This document shows, piece after piece, positions 35,438 to 47,520 of a stretch of DNA of 64,000 bases. The first letter of the stretch is position 1; each line of letters starts with the position of its first letter. Source of the DNA: Clarkia xantiana subsp. parviflora (lineage: Eukaryota > Streptophyta > Magnoliopsida > Myrtales > Onagraceae); the NCBI GenBank assembly GCA_036873135.1, contig JAPTYO010000007.1:22984763-23048762 (forward strand), read 5' to 3'. The position numbers were made by a program, and so were the translations under genes. The notes under the pieces were generated by a model. That model was not told the origin of the DNA, searched no databases, and was given only the letters and a program-made list of their open reading frames with translations.

Positions 35438-38400
35438 TTACTTGCGCTGCAATTTTAATTCCTTCACTCGCTCTTCTGTATCCTTAAGCGCCTTACCGTA
35501 TTTGATTATTAGCTGAACAACGATAAATCGACCGAGTTATATAAAGCTTGATCTTCATATCATCTAGTAAAATTCAGTACCCTACAAAGTATATTTGATT
35601 CGAGAATTTGTTTACCTCATCGACCTCCTCCGAGGTCATTATATAAGGCGGAGACATCATAATGTTATCTCCGGCGACCCGGACCAACATTCCATGCTTC
35701 TCACACTGAGCTCCAAAGTATGCTCCTATCCCTGATAGACAACAAGATTAATCATATTCTGTGAAAAAGAAATCAAATTTTACTTAATCAAAAAGTTACC
35801 CCATTCAGCAGGGAAAGGATCGTTTGGCGACTTGTTATCGGTAAACTCAGTACCGTGAATCAAACCCGTCCCTCGAATCTGTGAAAACAGAAATAAATGG
35901 AAGATTTCTTGAAGAGCAAGCAACTAAGCCAAGTCATTTGATTCAAATGTAAACACTTACCTCGCCAATGATCGGACTGTCAGAAAAGGCTTTGAGACCT
36001 TGTTGGAACTTGGGAGCTATGCTATTTATTTGCTCAAGAATGTTTCTTTCCCTGCAAGAAATTAACAAAAGGTGATTTTTCATCTACTTTCAAATTATTT
36101 GAATTGACAGTTGGTTAAAGCGCGCGTCTTATTCTTAAAAGAGAGCAAATTACTTGTATATTTTAAGGGTTTCTAGTGCAACCGCACAGGATACAGGGTG
36201 ACCGGAATAAGTAAACCCGTGAGAGAAGGAGCCTGAAAAATGCAGTAGTAACAAAAACTCAATTACTTACAAGAACAGAACCCAAAAGGTAAAATCACAG
36301 CATCATATAGATCAAAAATTAATATTTTTACGAATTAAAGCCAAATACCCAGTTTGTTGCTCTGCGAGGATATAACATCGGCTACTTCAGGGCTAACCAG
36401 GACAGCACCGATCGGCATATAAGCAGAAGAAAGAGCCTAGTACAGTAAAAACAAATTTCAGGAGAAATTTTACTTGCAAATAAGTACAGACGTTGCTTCA
36501 AGAAGTTAAAACAGAAAACTACCTTGGCAACAGAAACAAGGTCGGGTTTAATGTTGTACTTGTCACAGCCATACATTGTCCCCAGCCTTCCAAATGCGCA
36601 AATCACCTGAAAAAAAGAAGCAAAGGCTTGAAAAGCTAACTACAAATCTCAAAATTTGGTCAAGACATACCAAAGGGTGAGAAATTACCTCGTCGGCTAT
36701 AAAAAGAATATCATATTTCTTTGTGACAGCTTGTATCTGTATACATTAAAAAAAGTGACAGCAGTTATTGAAGATTGCATAGATCAGCTCTTGATTCAAA
36801 CTTGAAAGAATCATTTAGAGATTTACCTTTTCAAAGTAAGTTGCTGGAGGTACAATAACCCCTCCAGCGCCAATTACAGGCTCAGCAATGAAAGCAGCAA
36901 TCTGCAAATAGATGATAATATACCCGGAAAATTAATGACTTCACAAAAAAAAATTATAATCTCTATTAGAAGAATAAGGGAGCAGTAAATTTATATTACT
37001 GTTTCTGGTCCTTCTTTGAGAATCAGATCCTCCAAGTTCTTGGCTAACCTTGTAGAGAACTCCTCCTCTGTCTCACCTGATTATTGAATCATGTTATGCC
37101 TTTTGTTAGAAACAGTAAAAAATAGAGAATACCGGTTTAAGTGAGGTGAAATGCGACAAACCTGGGAGGTGAAATCGCCAGTAGTGTGGACAGTCGGTGT
37201 GCAGTACAAAAGGAGCTGGCAAATCAAATTTCTGATGCAAAGCTGGAAGGCTGAAGAAAATTTTTTAGTCTACTAATGATAAGGCATTAAAAGAACAATT
37301 TGGGAGTGAATTATTTTCGTAAAAAACTCGTACCCAGATAGACTAGCTGCAATCAGAGTTGAACCATGATACCTGGGAAAAAGCAATGGTAAGTAACAAA
37401 CAAATGGTTGAAAGGCATAGAGCTAATTTTGGTAAAGTAAATTCTGAGCATACGATTTTGAACGAGCTATGAACTTCTTCTTGTCGGGTCTTCCAAGAGC
37501 ATTGTTGTAGTACCAAACTAGCTTGACCTACAAGCAAATGGAGGAAGGTAAGTTATTAAGAGGAAATAATGATTTTATGAGATTTTTAAGGATTCACACA
37601 GATATGTAAAAAATTACCACTACTACAGAGAGGGAGGGAGATAATGAAGGGAAGAACAAACCTGAGTGTCATTGGCTTCTGATCCGCTGTTGGTGAAAAA
37701 GGCTTTCGCCATTTTCGAAGCTGTAAAAGTCTTTAAAAGTTCCTTGGCAAGGTCCTGAGCCAAAATGAGATCTTCAGTTAAAATCTCTTATGAAGTTTAC
37801 CAACAATGGGGAACAAGGAGAAAAAGAATAACGCAAGAACTAAAAAGTTCATGGATGTAAATTTTTGGAAACGAAGAACGTAATTTATTGGATTAGTAAA
37901 ATTTTATCTACCAATGAAGGTTGTGTTGTACGGTTCCAGAAGGAATGATAAAAGGGTAGAGTTTTCAATTGTGCAACAGCAGCATCAACAAGTCGCTGTT
38001 CACTGCCCCCTGCAAAATTTCATCATACGGTTAACAATCACGCTTTACAAGTTTAAGAATTTGGCTAAAGATTCAAAAAAGTTTGTAGTAAATATTAGGA
38101 TTACGACCCAATTTAGCAGTATCATAATTCATAAGTCACTTTTTGAATACAATACCTAAGGATGTGCACCAAAGACCAGCAAGAGCATCAAGATATTTCT
38201 TCCCATTACTGTCATAAGCATACGATCCCTGAAACAGATATTCAGCATTAGTCATATAGAGCTTTAAAGAGATTCAATATAACAAGAACATCTACTAAAC
38301 AAGCACATGCCTCTGACTTTACTATCACCAATGGATGCACATCAGAACTCTGCCACCCAGCTGTAAATGGAGCCAACATATGGTGGCCCTTAAATCTGCA

Positions 38401-39019
38401 TAAATTAATAGACATAAGCATTTCTTAGATGCATATTTAGCATTGAAAGTATACTTTCCACAAAATGAAGGGGATATCTAATACTGAGTAGAAACTGGAA
38501 GAGAGATTATATACCCTTGACCAACATTTGAATCTGCTACTTCTTTCTGCAAAGACGCTTCAGAGCTATAAATTCGAGAAAGTGCAGGAGCGCCACCTTG
38601 GAGATGGTCTGTGAGGGTTCTAGCAGATGCAGCTTGTCTTGTGCATAGTTGAAGCTAGATTTGTGGAATTGAAAAAAAAAAAATATCCTAAATTAACCTT
38701 AGTAAACGAAAGAGACGATTTTGACATCTAATAGTGAAGTATAGGTAAAGCAACCATTCAAATCAGAGACAAGAGAGTTCGAATTTTTTTATTAGCAGTA
38801 ACTTAGCCAAAAGGACCAAAACGATGATGAATCAGATTTTAATTTCTCCACCTTAAGAGATGATCATACTAAGGCCGAGGAATCAAAACAGGCAAATAAG
38901 GCGTATGTGAGTAGGAGATCGATTCAGCAAATAGCATGCACAACGAGGAATTTGAAAAGAAGCAGCAGAATTGAAACCTGGGTTTTGAGGGTGGAGCGTA
39001 GAACTCGATTGATCACCAT
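35438..39019 (-). CDS. POP2: Mitochondrial GABA transaminase (pyruvate/glyoxylate type) with two frame breaks
   Basis: PLP enzyme of the GABA shunt that moves the amino group of 4-aminobutyrate to pyruvate or glyoxylate, giving succinic semialdehyde, in mitochondria. Nineteen exons are recognisable: 39019-38978, 38654-38515, 38395-38311, 38228-38156, 38009-37912, 37755-37662, 37527-37454, 37372-37334, 37250-37162, 37076-37000, 36901-36827, 36736-36689, 36606-36523, 36436-36349, 36232-36154, 36052-35961, 35878-35800, 35731-35616 and 35512-35438. Landmarks: start [58 protein letters not shown] and the PLP lysine in [15 protein letters not shown]. Exon 6 (GGAAACTTTT, about 37,740) and exon 16 (CAACAAAGG, about 36,000) each contain one A too many for the family frame, so the sequence as written is not translatable throughout. 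The intron after exon 3 has a GC donor (AG|GCATGT). All other junctions fit. Near-complete conservation suggests sequence error or very recent inactivation. Confidence 0.94.
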
Positions 39020-39928
39020 TCTTGGGTTTCAGTTTGTCAAACAGCGTCCAACAACTTTGTTGCAGCTGAAGTTAATAATGGATGCGAGATGGGTTGGTTA
39101 AGCTTTATCGCTCAGACAGCGACGAATCAGTTACTGACTGTGCAGCGACTGCGAGGCGAAATGACGTGCTTTTCTCAGTGGTGAGTGATCTCACTCAACT
39201 AGGATGGAGTCGTCGTCAACAAGGGATGAATGTGGACGGGTATATAATGAAGTGACAGAAAAGGACATCCCGGCAGTTTTGGATTTTATTTTATTTTTTG
39301 CCATGTTTACGAATTACGATTATATATTATTTTCATTTAATGAACTTTTCTAAAAAGAAAAATTGCAACTTTAAGTAAATCATATTAATGTGATAAGATA
39401 GTTCAGTAATGTAATATATATTATAATAATATAATAAATAAAAGGAGAGCATATGAAATCTGATTTAATCTGGTGCCGATTCTCTGAATATCTACAATGG
39501 TTTTATAGCATGTTTCGTTCATGAGAAATTTAATAGGGAACAGAGAATATGTAGTATTAATATGATGTTATTTATTATCATGAGTAATATGAAAAGAGGA
39601 TTTCAAATATAATATTTGGTTGATAAAATGTTATAAAAATAAGTCTTAATTACCAGATATACAATTTTGCTTTTTTATAAATTAAGTTAATTATTAAACA
39701 TGAAAAAGGCAAATCAAATATTATTAAACGAAAAATTAAGTATATTTTTTTTCTTCACGAATGATTTTTTTTTTTTACAAAATAATTTTTTTTAATATTT
39801 ATTTAGATATTGTAAAATTCACTATAAAAGAGTGAATTATAAAGTAAAAATAACATGCTAAACTATAATTCTTAATTAAATTAAAAATGATCACTTTTAA
39901 TTAGATTTACTTATATGATGCAATACAT

Positions 39929-39983
<55 letters not shown>
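39020..39983. other. GABA-T promoter and AT-rich DNA with (TA)n tract
   Basis: The first 220 bases are the presumed promoter and 5' UTR of the minus-strand GABA transaminase. The remainder is AT-rich and ends in a (TA)n tract of about 49 bases (39,935-39,983) that directly abuts the next TIR element. No coding region is supported. Confidence 0.5.
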
Positions 39984-39985
<2 letters not shown>

Positions 39986-41717
39986 AGCATCCACAGTGGT
40001 ATTATAGGGATTACATAAATGTGGTACTACATATTTTTTTAATGTAACATGGAAAAAACGTGGTGTAGTCAGGTTGTTAGTATCCCTAGCTATGATCGAT
40101 TGAGGGTAGTATCGGATCGGGGATCGTACGATCCTATAAAATTTTACGAATTATTTCACATTTAAAATAATTTATTTATTTAATGTGAAAACATTACTCA
40201 ATATAATATCAAATCACCTAAATAGTATTCAATAGTATTTTAGACATTATTAATTAAGTTATACACTTCTAAATAGACATCCAAGTCCAACAAAGTACTG
40301 ATAACTTTAAATTAGTTTAAAGTTCCAACTTCTAATTATAATAATAATTGTTTATAACAACATTATCAACTCCGTTTAAGTCTTCATCAGCTTCAAATGT
40401 TAAGCATACACGATATTTTTGTAATATCATCTAAATTCAAGTCCAATCACCTTGATCATTTAAGTTATAATTAGTCGAACTTCTACTTGTAAATGATTTG
40501 AAAATAAGAATTCAATCACACAAAAACGTATGAAGTATCAAGTTAATTATAAGAATCGTATATGTTTAATGTATCATAAGTAAACAAAGTTACTTGATTT
40601 ATTAGAGACATATAAATGGAGATGAATAAGAAATACAATATAAATTTTGTGTTTTTGATATTCTATTTACCAATTAATTTTTATTATTAAAATATAATTA
40701 AAATTATGTCATAAATAAGTATAATGAGCCTTCAATTTGTAGTTAGTGGTTGAAATAATAAAAAAAACTCAATCTATGTATGATTATCTTAGAATATTTT
40801 AGGATCACGATCCTAGACCGATCATAATGAACGATCCTACGATCCGGCGCTCGATCTTACTCTGATCCTAAGTGCTAGCGATCCTAGGAGCGATCCGGAT
40901 CGATTTAGCCTTGTAGGATCTTAGGATCGTACGTTTTGGATCGCGATCCTGACAACCTTGGTTGTAGTATTTTTACATAACAATCCTTAAAAATGGGACC
41001 CACGTTTTTTTAATGTTTTTACATAAATCATTCCTTAAATATAAGTAAAGCATTATGTTTATGTAAAATTAATTGCTCTCTTTTTTTTTCCAAATCCAAT
41101 TCTGGACAGCCCCTCGTTTTTTTTCTTCTTCAAATCAGCGGACAACTTCCCTAATTTTTTTTATTGGCAGCGATTCTGGACGAATATATATAACGACCGA
41201 GAATTCTTTAGTAACTTTTTCTTTCCCGGTCGTTCGAGCATTTCAAACTTAAGTTGAAATTTATTTTTTAAATTATGTTATATTATTTTAATTTATTTGT
41301 TTTACAAAAAAAATCATTCTTTTTCATTAAGCTCTATTCTTGTATCATTCTCGGGGTCGGATCGATCAGGGTCTTGTATCATCATTGGAATTTTGATAAT
41401 CATGGCATGCATCATTCTTTACGACATCATTGTAACAATTTGACCATGAAATTATGCGTACGCACATAGCGCGCGCTGAGTCTAGTATATATTAACCAAT
41501 ATATATAAAACAAATATGCGATAATTGAAACTTTAATTATAATTATTTTTTAAATTGGTTGTAAAATTTAATAAGAAAATATGTTTAAGTAAAACCAATG
41601 TAGACCTACTATTATGTAAGCATTACATAAGTTTATGTATTTCTTAAACCCACACATAAAAAACTTACGTGACACTTTTAAGAAAAGTCAAATATGTAAT
41701 ACCATTGTGGATGCTCT
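39984..41717. mobile_element. TIR DNA transposon remnant (AGAGCATCCACA ends)
   Basis: The left end AGAGCATCCACAGTGGTATT (39,984) and the right end AATACCATTGTGGATGCTCT (ending 41,717) are inverted copies, and subterminal TTACATAA/TTATGTAA-like words recur inside both ends. The element is 1.73 kb and includes a nested 0.89 kb MITE. No transposase is recognisable. A target duplication cannot be read because the left flank is a (TA)n tract. The superfamily was not assigned. Confidence 0.7.
40070..40960. mobile_element. GATCC-rich MITE, copy 1, nested
   Basis: The ends are inverted: AGGTTGTTAGTATCC on the left, and on the right the reverse complement of AAGGTTGTCAGGATCG. The interior near both ends is full of GATCC and ACGATCC words. 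It is flanked by imperfect 8-bp repeats (GGTGTAGT and GTTGTAGT). It is related to the element at 57,526-58,265. The middle is AT-rich without an ORF. An 8-bp duplication would suit hAT or Mutator-like elements. Confidence 0.7.
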
Positions 41718-42779
41718 ACACAAACTATAACATATTATAACATAACACAAATCTAAATCCAGAGCAGTCGGCAGAGCGACGACAGTCAATGCCCACTACA
41801 TTCTGAAGCAGTGGGCAGGCGCATGAATTATAGGAGACACCATTTTTTTGGGTAATGGATATGTCGTTGCAATATATATATATAATATAAATTTGACGTG
41901 ATCTCTTTATTTTTGACACATCATATTTTTAGTTATTTTGTTGTACAAATAAAGTGTTTCTATTGGTTCTTGATTTTTTTTAAAGTTACATTAGTCATCT
42001 TGGGATTGCTATGTATCTACAAACTCTAGATCTTCTCCAAAGAACCACATTCATTATCATGGGCCTTTACATTTTATTGAACCGTTACGTTTTTTTAAAG
42101 TTGCTACATAAATATTTAAGGAGACTTTAAGTAATATGTAAATTTAAGATACACATAAACAATATTTGTTCTATAACAGTTTTCCTTAACAATATTTGCC
42201 CACGTGCGCCGACCATGGGCACATTATATGTTCTAAAATTGTAATTTCTACAATTTTCCTACTTCTAGAATGTCGATTTGCTGCTCAATACCGTCTTGCA
42301 ATACGATCATCATGGTTTCTTGATCACTTTCCTGCAAATGAAAATGTTTGAATTGTAATTTATGCAATTTTCCAGTCAATATGGTATCTTCGTTATCGTG
42401 GTTGCAGTTTGATTTTATTTATGAGGTGATTACTGGAACGCGTTGTCGAATTGTGTGCATTGTGTGTTCAAGAAGGTGTTTAGGACCGCGGCGAATGATG
42501 TCAGTGATGCGGAAAGGAATAAGGTCCCTATGCAGCTGGTAATGTTTAGTTCGAACTTAGTTTTCCAATCATTCATAAAATAAAAACAAAGTATGATGAC
42601 GTTTCTTGGTATTTTATATGCATGTTGTTACTTTAAGTTGTAGGCTTCATGGGCTTGGACTTTCTGGCAACATGCTTAACGAAGTTCGGAGCTTAACTCA
42701 GATGACATGATTGTAAGTACATGAATATGTGGTTCTTGCTATTTGTTACCATATAGTATGCATCAACTCAGTTTTTAAC
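41718..42779. other. Unassigned region with exon-like GC-richer patch
   Basis: AT-rich DNA with a patch at about 42,424-42,542 that reads as an exon on the plus strand: an AG boundary, the open frame GDYWNALSNCVHCVFKKV, then AERNKVPMQL, then CTG|GTAATG. A second patch follows at about 42,645-42,712 after TTGTAG. I do not recognise the product; it may be a captured or decayed gene fragment lying just left of the truncated retrotransposon. Confidence 0.3.
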
Positions 42780-42867
42780 CATGTCAGACATGCCCTAAGA
42801 TAATAAACAAACGTTAAGTCGCATAGTAAACAACTACTTAGAACAGTAAATAAAAGAAAGATATCAC

Positions 42868-44630
42868 TTACCCGGGCATAATGAGACATGACCCCTTGAA
42901 CAAAACACCTAGTTTTCTTAGGAGACTTGGGAGAGAGATGCGATCTCCAGGAGCAACAGCACTACGTAAGACACGAACCCCAACCTCAGGAGTGTGCATG
43001 GAAGAATGGCTCTCAAAATGATACTCCTTCAATCCAGCAAAAGGATTCCACTCAGCCCCAACAATATCCTCGTCAGTCAGACGAACCAACTCTCTGCGAC
43101 TCAAGGTAGGGAGTCGGACCGTATCAACAAGTTAGAAAATGAACACAAGCAACAAATAACAATATATCTACAAGTTATGAAGAAGAAACAAACTTGAGAC
43201 TCGTTCCCTCGGCTGGGGGGCAAGGGATGGAGAAGATGCATCAACACCTATGGTCCTCCCACCACCATCGGCAGGTCGCTTCCCTTTGTCAAGCAAGGAA
43301 GGCGTCTCTTCGACCACTATCTCTTTATCACGAGAAGGTTTCGGCAAACGGGCATTCGAATGAGAGTCTCTTGCAGACTTTTTCTTTTTGACAGCCGAAG
43401 GACCGACCTCAGAGTCAGGTTTCCGTGCCTTAGAGTTTGATTGACTCGAACTCTTGCTCACAGGAACGACACGCTCGGTGACCAATGGCGAGTGCCCTGA
43501 TAACATAAAGAAAACAACATGAGAACGGTTAAAAGTATGTCATAAAAGAAAAAGAAGAGAATGAAGAACATACTGGAAGTCTCTGCAGCCCTCCCTGAAT
43601 TAGAAGATTTCTTGGGAGCAAAGCTGGAGGGTCCCTTCCTCTTGCTCAAATCAATGGGCTCCGCCTGCACAGTATAGGTTTTTCCTTGAAACCAACATAC
43701 AAAGGAAAAACAAAAGATGAATGAAAACGAGAAGACTAAGTGACATACCAAACCCTCGGGGGAGGGTCAAGCGAATCCCCGCCTCATACAGATCCATCTC
43801 GGTCATTATAGACACAGGACAATAAGACATGGTTTGATGGCTTTGATAAATAACCTTCATGGTCTTTATATCTGAGGAAGAGAACTCCCCAAAGGAAGGC
43901 CAGCCATCCGACCGATTATCGTGAAGAACCGACCAAGTCACATAGCTATCGGTGATGAAGAAATAAACTTAGACCAATGTCTCGACGAATTATCAAGGGG
44001 AGCCACAAAGCGAAGGTCGTTGTTCCACTCGACCTCACCCAACCCCAAATCCTCAAATCGGGTTTCCTTAAGAAGAGGATAACGAGTCACCAAGCTCATG
44101 AAACCGATCTTCTTCTGATATTGGAAGCGATAAAAACACCGGAACAGAACCAATGAATACTTCCAGGAATACCACTGGCATAATACTCGAAATCCTACCC
44201 AGACACGAATAACACTGGGGGCAAGGTTCACAGGGGAAATCCTGAAGAACCGGCAGAGTTCGATGAGGTCGTCACAATAGGGGAAGGGTAACCTGTATCG
44301 AATATGGGAGGTGTACACTACAACCTTCCCCTCCGGGGGCACTGTCACGGTCTCTCGGATATTCTTCAGAGACGGAAGGAAGGGGTATAAATGTTCATCT
44401 AAGGGACTAACGTCACCTAACTCAACATGCTTGTTATAATCACTCCAGCCCAAATGATTCCCCGACAACGGTGCAAGACCTAACTCGAAAGCAGTAGGAA
44501 ATTCCAAACTTGAGACAGACTCCGACTCAAACCAATATTCAAACTCAGTGTCTGACTCAGAATATGACTCTGAACTAACATCAGGAAAGAAAGTAATGCG
44601 ACGAACCGATGGGAAGAAGAACTTACTCAT
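42868..44630 (-). pseudogene. Antisense gene-like region of the outer element
   Basis: On the strand opposite to the element's own direction, a spliced gene-like region reads from ATG at 44,630 (MSKFFFPSVRR) through SSLEFPTAFELGLAPL, ELCRFFRISPVNLAPSVI and LVLFRCFYRFQYQKK. By recall this is the 'putative gypsy type transposon' domain (Pfam Transposase_28 style) seen in antisense ORFs of Tat-lineage elements. A frame break lies near 43,965 (HWSKFISS where the sister copy has YFFITDRYVTWSV), and an acceptor near 43,690 has lost its AG. Further exons lie at about 43,507-43,690, 43,200-43,500 and 43,104-42,868 (LTDEDIVGAEWNPFAGLKE). It is decayed. Confidence 0.75.
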
Positions 44631-45021
44631 TCTGCGTAGAATATAGCGTCGTTGCCAAGTCTGAGTCTTTGGACACCACCACGAGTACAATACCTGTCGT
44701 ATCAAGCTAAGCGTCAGAATAATAGCAATTTCTCGAGTAAGTTCGGAAATAATCCAACACCGACATATCGACAACTATACCGCATAACGATCCACGAGCA
44801 ACAATCAAGACTCGAGGATACCCAATAACAACAACGGCTATGTACGAGCAATTTTAAGACAACAAAATCGGAAAATTTCACTCGGGCAAGAAACCATTTC
44901 CCCCCTCAACAACACCCGACATACAAGTAATTCTGCGACATCAAAGTCGAACAAGAAAAATCCAACGGGCAAAAAACCATTTCCGAACAAACAACTATAT
45001 ATTCAACACGACCATCATGAC

Positions 45022-45435
45022 TCAAGCACTCGGAAAATCAACACAAATCAAGCATAGGCAATCCAAATACGAGCATTTCACATGTTCACAAAAGGAGGAA
45101 AAGATCGAACCTTGGGAAATCCCGAACCGATTCGAAGAGAGGGCTCGGAATTTAACTCCCGCCATCGTCGGAAAAAGGAGCCCGACGTCGCCGGAGATGC
45201 CTCCACGCAACGTCGGAGCTGCCCCGGTGCTGCCTCGCCTTCGCCGGCTGGAAGAACGGCCAGACCTCGCCGTTCGACGCCGCGGGAAGGGACGGAGCTC
45301 GCTCCCTCCGCCCTGCGACCACCGTGCCACCCGCCCAGCACGGCCGCGCCTCGCCTGGTCTCGCTCTCGCCGTGCCGGGCCGCCGCGCCGAAGCTCTCCA
45401 TTCCCCCACCGAAAAATTTGGCCGGCCACCTCCTA
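45022..45435 (-). other. GC-rich 5' region of the outer antisense gene
   Basis: A CpG-rich block in an otherwise AT-rich neighbourhood, open in several frames on both strands, as expected for GC-rich sequence. It sits upstream of the antisense gene and matches the position of the GC-rich block at 47,148-47,520 in the inner element. Both are followed by a conserved TTTCC-AAGGT-CG-TCTTTTCC-like stretch. The likely role is first exon or promoter; the open frames are not claimed as proteins. Confidence 0.45.
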
Positions 45436-45705
45436 ATTCTAGGGCTTGAAGTTTTTTCTTGGTCCCCAAGAATGTGAAATGAAGAAAAATATGATGGTGG
45501 CTCTAAGTGAGGTAATTCTATTCCTTTATTTTATAAGTAAAGGTGTGTAGGGTTTTTAGAGGAGACATAATCACCACCATCAATTTGAATTAAAGGAGAT
45601 CTAAGGGTGAGATAGAAAACTATCATCTTTACCTCATTTTTAACTATTGTTAGACATATTTTTATTCAAGTTAGCACTCCAAAGGCATATACCTCATTTT
45701 CTCAT

Positions 45706-46540
45706 TGTTAAGTTATGAGATCTAGGTCAACGGGGGGTCGGCTTTGATCTCACTCCTTACGGGGGATGTGTGCGATCCGGTGTTCCTGAGTTGCTCTACC
45801 TTAGCCTATCTTCTTCTTTCCTTCCTTCCTTCCTTTGTTTCTTCTCCTTTTGCCCTGCAGAAGGGGCAATACCAGGCACAGAGGGGGGGGGGGGGGTGGT
45901 GCCTGATGAACCCTCTCCGATGCCTAAGTCAGTATCGTTTTTAGAGAGATAAAGCTAGAGAGATGTCAGAGCAAAATAATCTAAATTGCCAAGATGATCA
46001 AATGAGTTGTGAAGGTGGGGTATTTATAGGCAACGGTGTCATTAAGGTGGCTTAATGACATCGTTAGCCTTTAAACACAATTAATTAACCTTTAAGCACA
46101 TAATTAAGACCTTAGGATTCGGAGGAGGTAGGCGGAATGGACCGAGCATGGGAGTCCGAAGGTGGTGTCGGGGCCCTTGGGGGGGGAGAAATCCGACCTC
46201 CAAGGATAGGGGTTGGGTGAGGGCACCCAACCCCTCCTAGGGAGGGTGGGGTTGGCCAACCCCATCCCTCCTAGGAGGGATCGGGTTGGCCGACCCGATC
46301 TCTCCTAGGAGAGATCGGGTTGGTCCACCCGATCTCCCCTAGGGGAGATCGGGTCGGGTGTGGCCACCCAACCTCACCTAGGTGAGTTCGTCTCTGCCGG
46401 ACGGGCGCTTCGGCCCCGTCCGAGCCGTCGATGTTCTCGCGAAGTGTCCGGGTTGAAGTTTCGATTTGCAATCATAAATGGGACGATAAAAATACAACGG
46501 TTCGGAAGTCAACGGGTTCAAATTGGGCGTATATCCATCA
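45706..46540 (-). repeat. 3' LTR of the inner element
   Basis: An 835-bp direct repeat of 55,234-56,026. On the element strand it starts TGATGGATATACGCCC and ends AACTTAACA. It contains a TATA box CTATAAATACCCC (about 46,016-46,029) and, at about 46,200-46,390, an array of palindromes centred on CCTAGG and on GGCC or GTCC. It has about one extra palindrome unit compared with the other LTR, a longer TTCC run, and different G-run lengths. Confidence 0.93.
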
Positions 46541-46558
46541 CATGCCCCCGAGTCAACC
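46541..46558 (-). other. Polypurine-like tract next to the 3' LTR
   Basis: On the minus strand GACTCGGGGGCATG directly precedes the LTR start TGATGG. The outer element has the similar GACTCGAGGGCACG before TGATCG at 56,432. The position and conservation fit the priming site for plus-strand DNA synthesis. Confidence 0.6.
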
Positions 46559-47147
46559 AATGGCCTAACCCTTGATTGACTCTATTTTAGGATGGTATGA
46601 CACGCGCAATTTGAAACCGGGGTTTTACCTTCTTTGTCTGAATGTTTGCTTACCCATGGGTGCGAGCCTCTGACTTTGCCCCCTGCCTTATGAGATAGAG
46701 GAATTGTAAACGTCAGAGTGGCGCGGACGTGTGCCTAGGCACGCGTCCGTCTGAGGTGGGAGTAATAAACTTATCCTTGCTATAGATGCATACTCAAAAA
46801 ATACACACTTACACAGGGGTGTGATACGAATGCAACTAAATGACCTATGCTTCAAATTCGTGCCGGGATTTTATCTAAGTAAGGAAAAATTTAATTTTGG
46901 CCAAAAATTTTCCTAAGTATGGAATGCTCAAAAATAAAACTATCTTGATAATTTTTCTAAGTATGAAGATATACTTAGCTATAGGTGAAAGGGATAAAAA
47001 TGATGGTTTTTCCTTGACCTTTAGATTTTATTTAAAGCTAGATGGATGGTGGTGATTAAAACCCTCTAAAAAACCCTATCATCTTTTTAACATAAAAAAG
47101 AGTTAGAAAATACCTCAAGGAGTCACCATAGCCACCATCTTCCCTCT

Positions 47148-47520
47148 TCACTCACCCTTGGAGAGCAAGAAAAATTGGAGAGCACCCCCAAGGTTAGGGC
47201 CGGCCGGAATTTCCACCAAGGGGCAGAAATCCGACCAGCAACTCAGCCGGGACCGGCGACGGGAAGGAGCTTGGCCGGAGACGACGACGCAGCTCCAGGC
47301 GGGAAGTAGCCAACGGCGACGCGGAGGCGGCAGAGGGTTTGGCGGACGACGGCGACGCCGGGCTGACTGTCGACGGGGTACGGCGACGACGACGGGACGG
47401 TGTGGAGGATCGATCGAGGACGACGACGTTGGCTGGACATCACCGGCAAGTGACGGCGGAGGAGCGACTGGGCTCTGCTCCGGTGACGGCGAGATCACCC
47501 CCGGCGACGGCAAGGCCTAA
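47148..47520 (+). other. GC-rich 5' region of the inner antisense gene
   Basis: A CpG-rich block (GACGGCGACG-type repeats) conserved in position with 45,022-45,435. It is open in several frames, but the longest plus-strand frame lacks a convincing ATG. It is probably the promoter or leader exon of the gene-like region that continues at 48,030-50,483. It is followed by ATATCGGGTCGGGTTTTCC, matched in the outer copy. Confidence 0.45.

Noticed and set aside
45017..45477. Several long overlapping open frames on both strands in the GC-rich block
   Set aside because: Open in nearly all frames because of GC-rich, stop-poor composition; no motif, and the conserved feature between the two element copies is position and base composition, not one frame.
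47158..47520. 120-codon Arg/Gly-rich protein
   Set aside because: No ATG at the frame start, low-complexity CpG repeats; more likely leader or promoter of the antisense gene.
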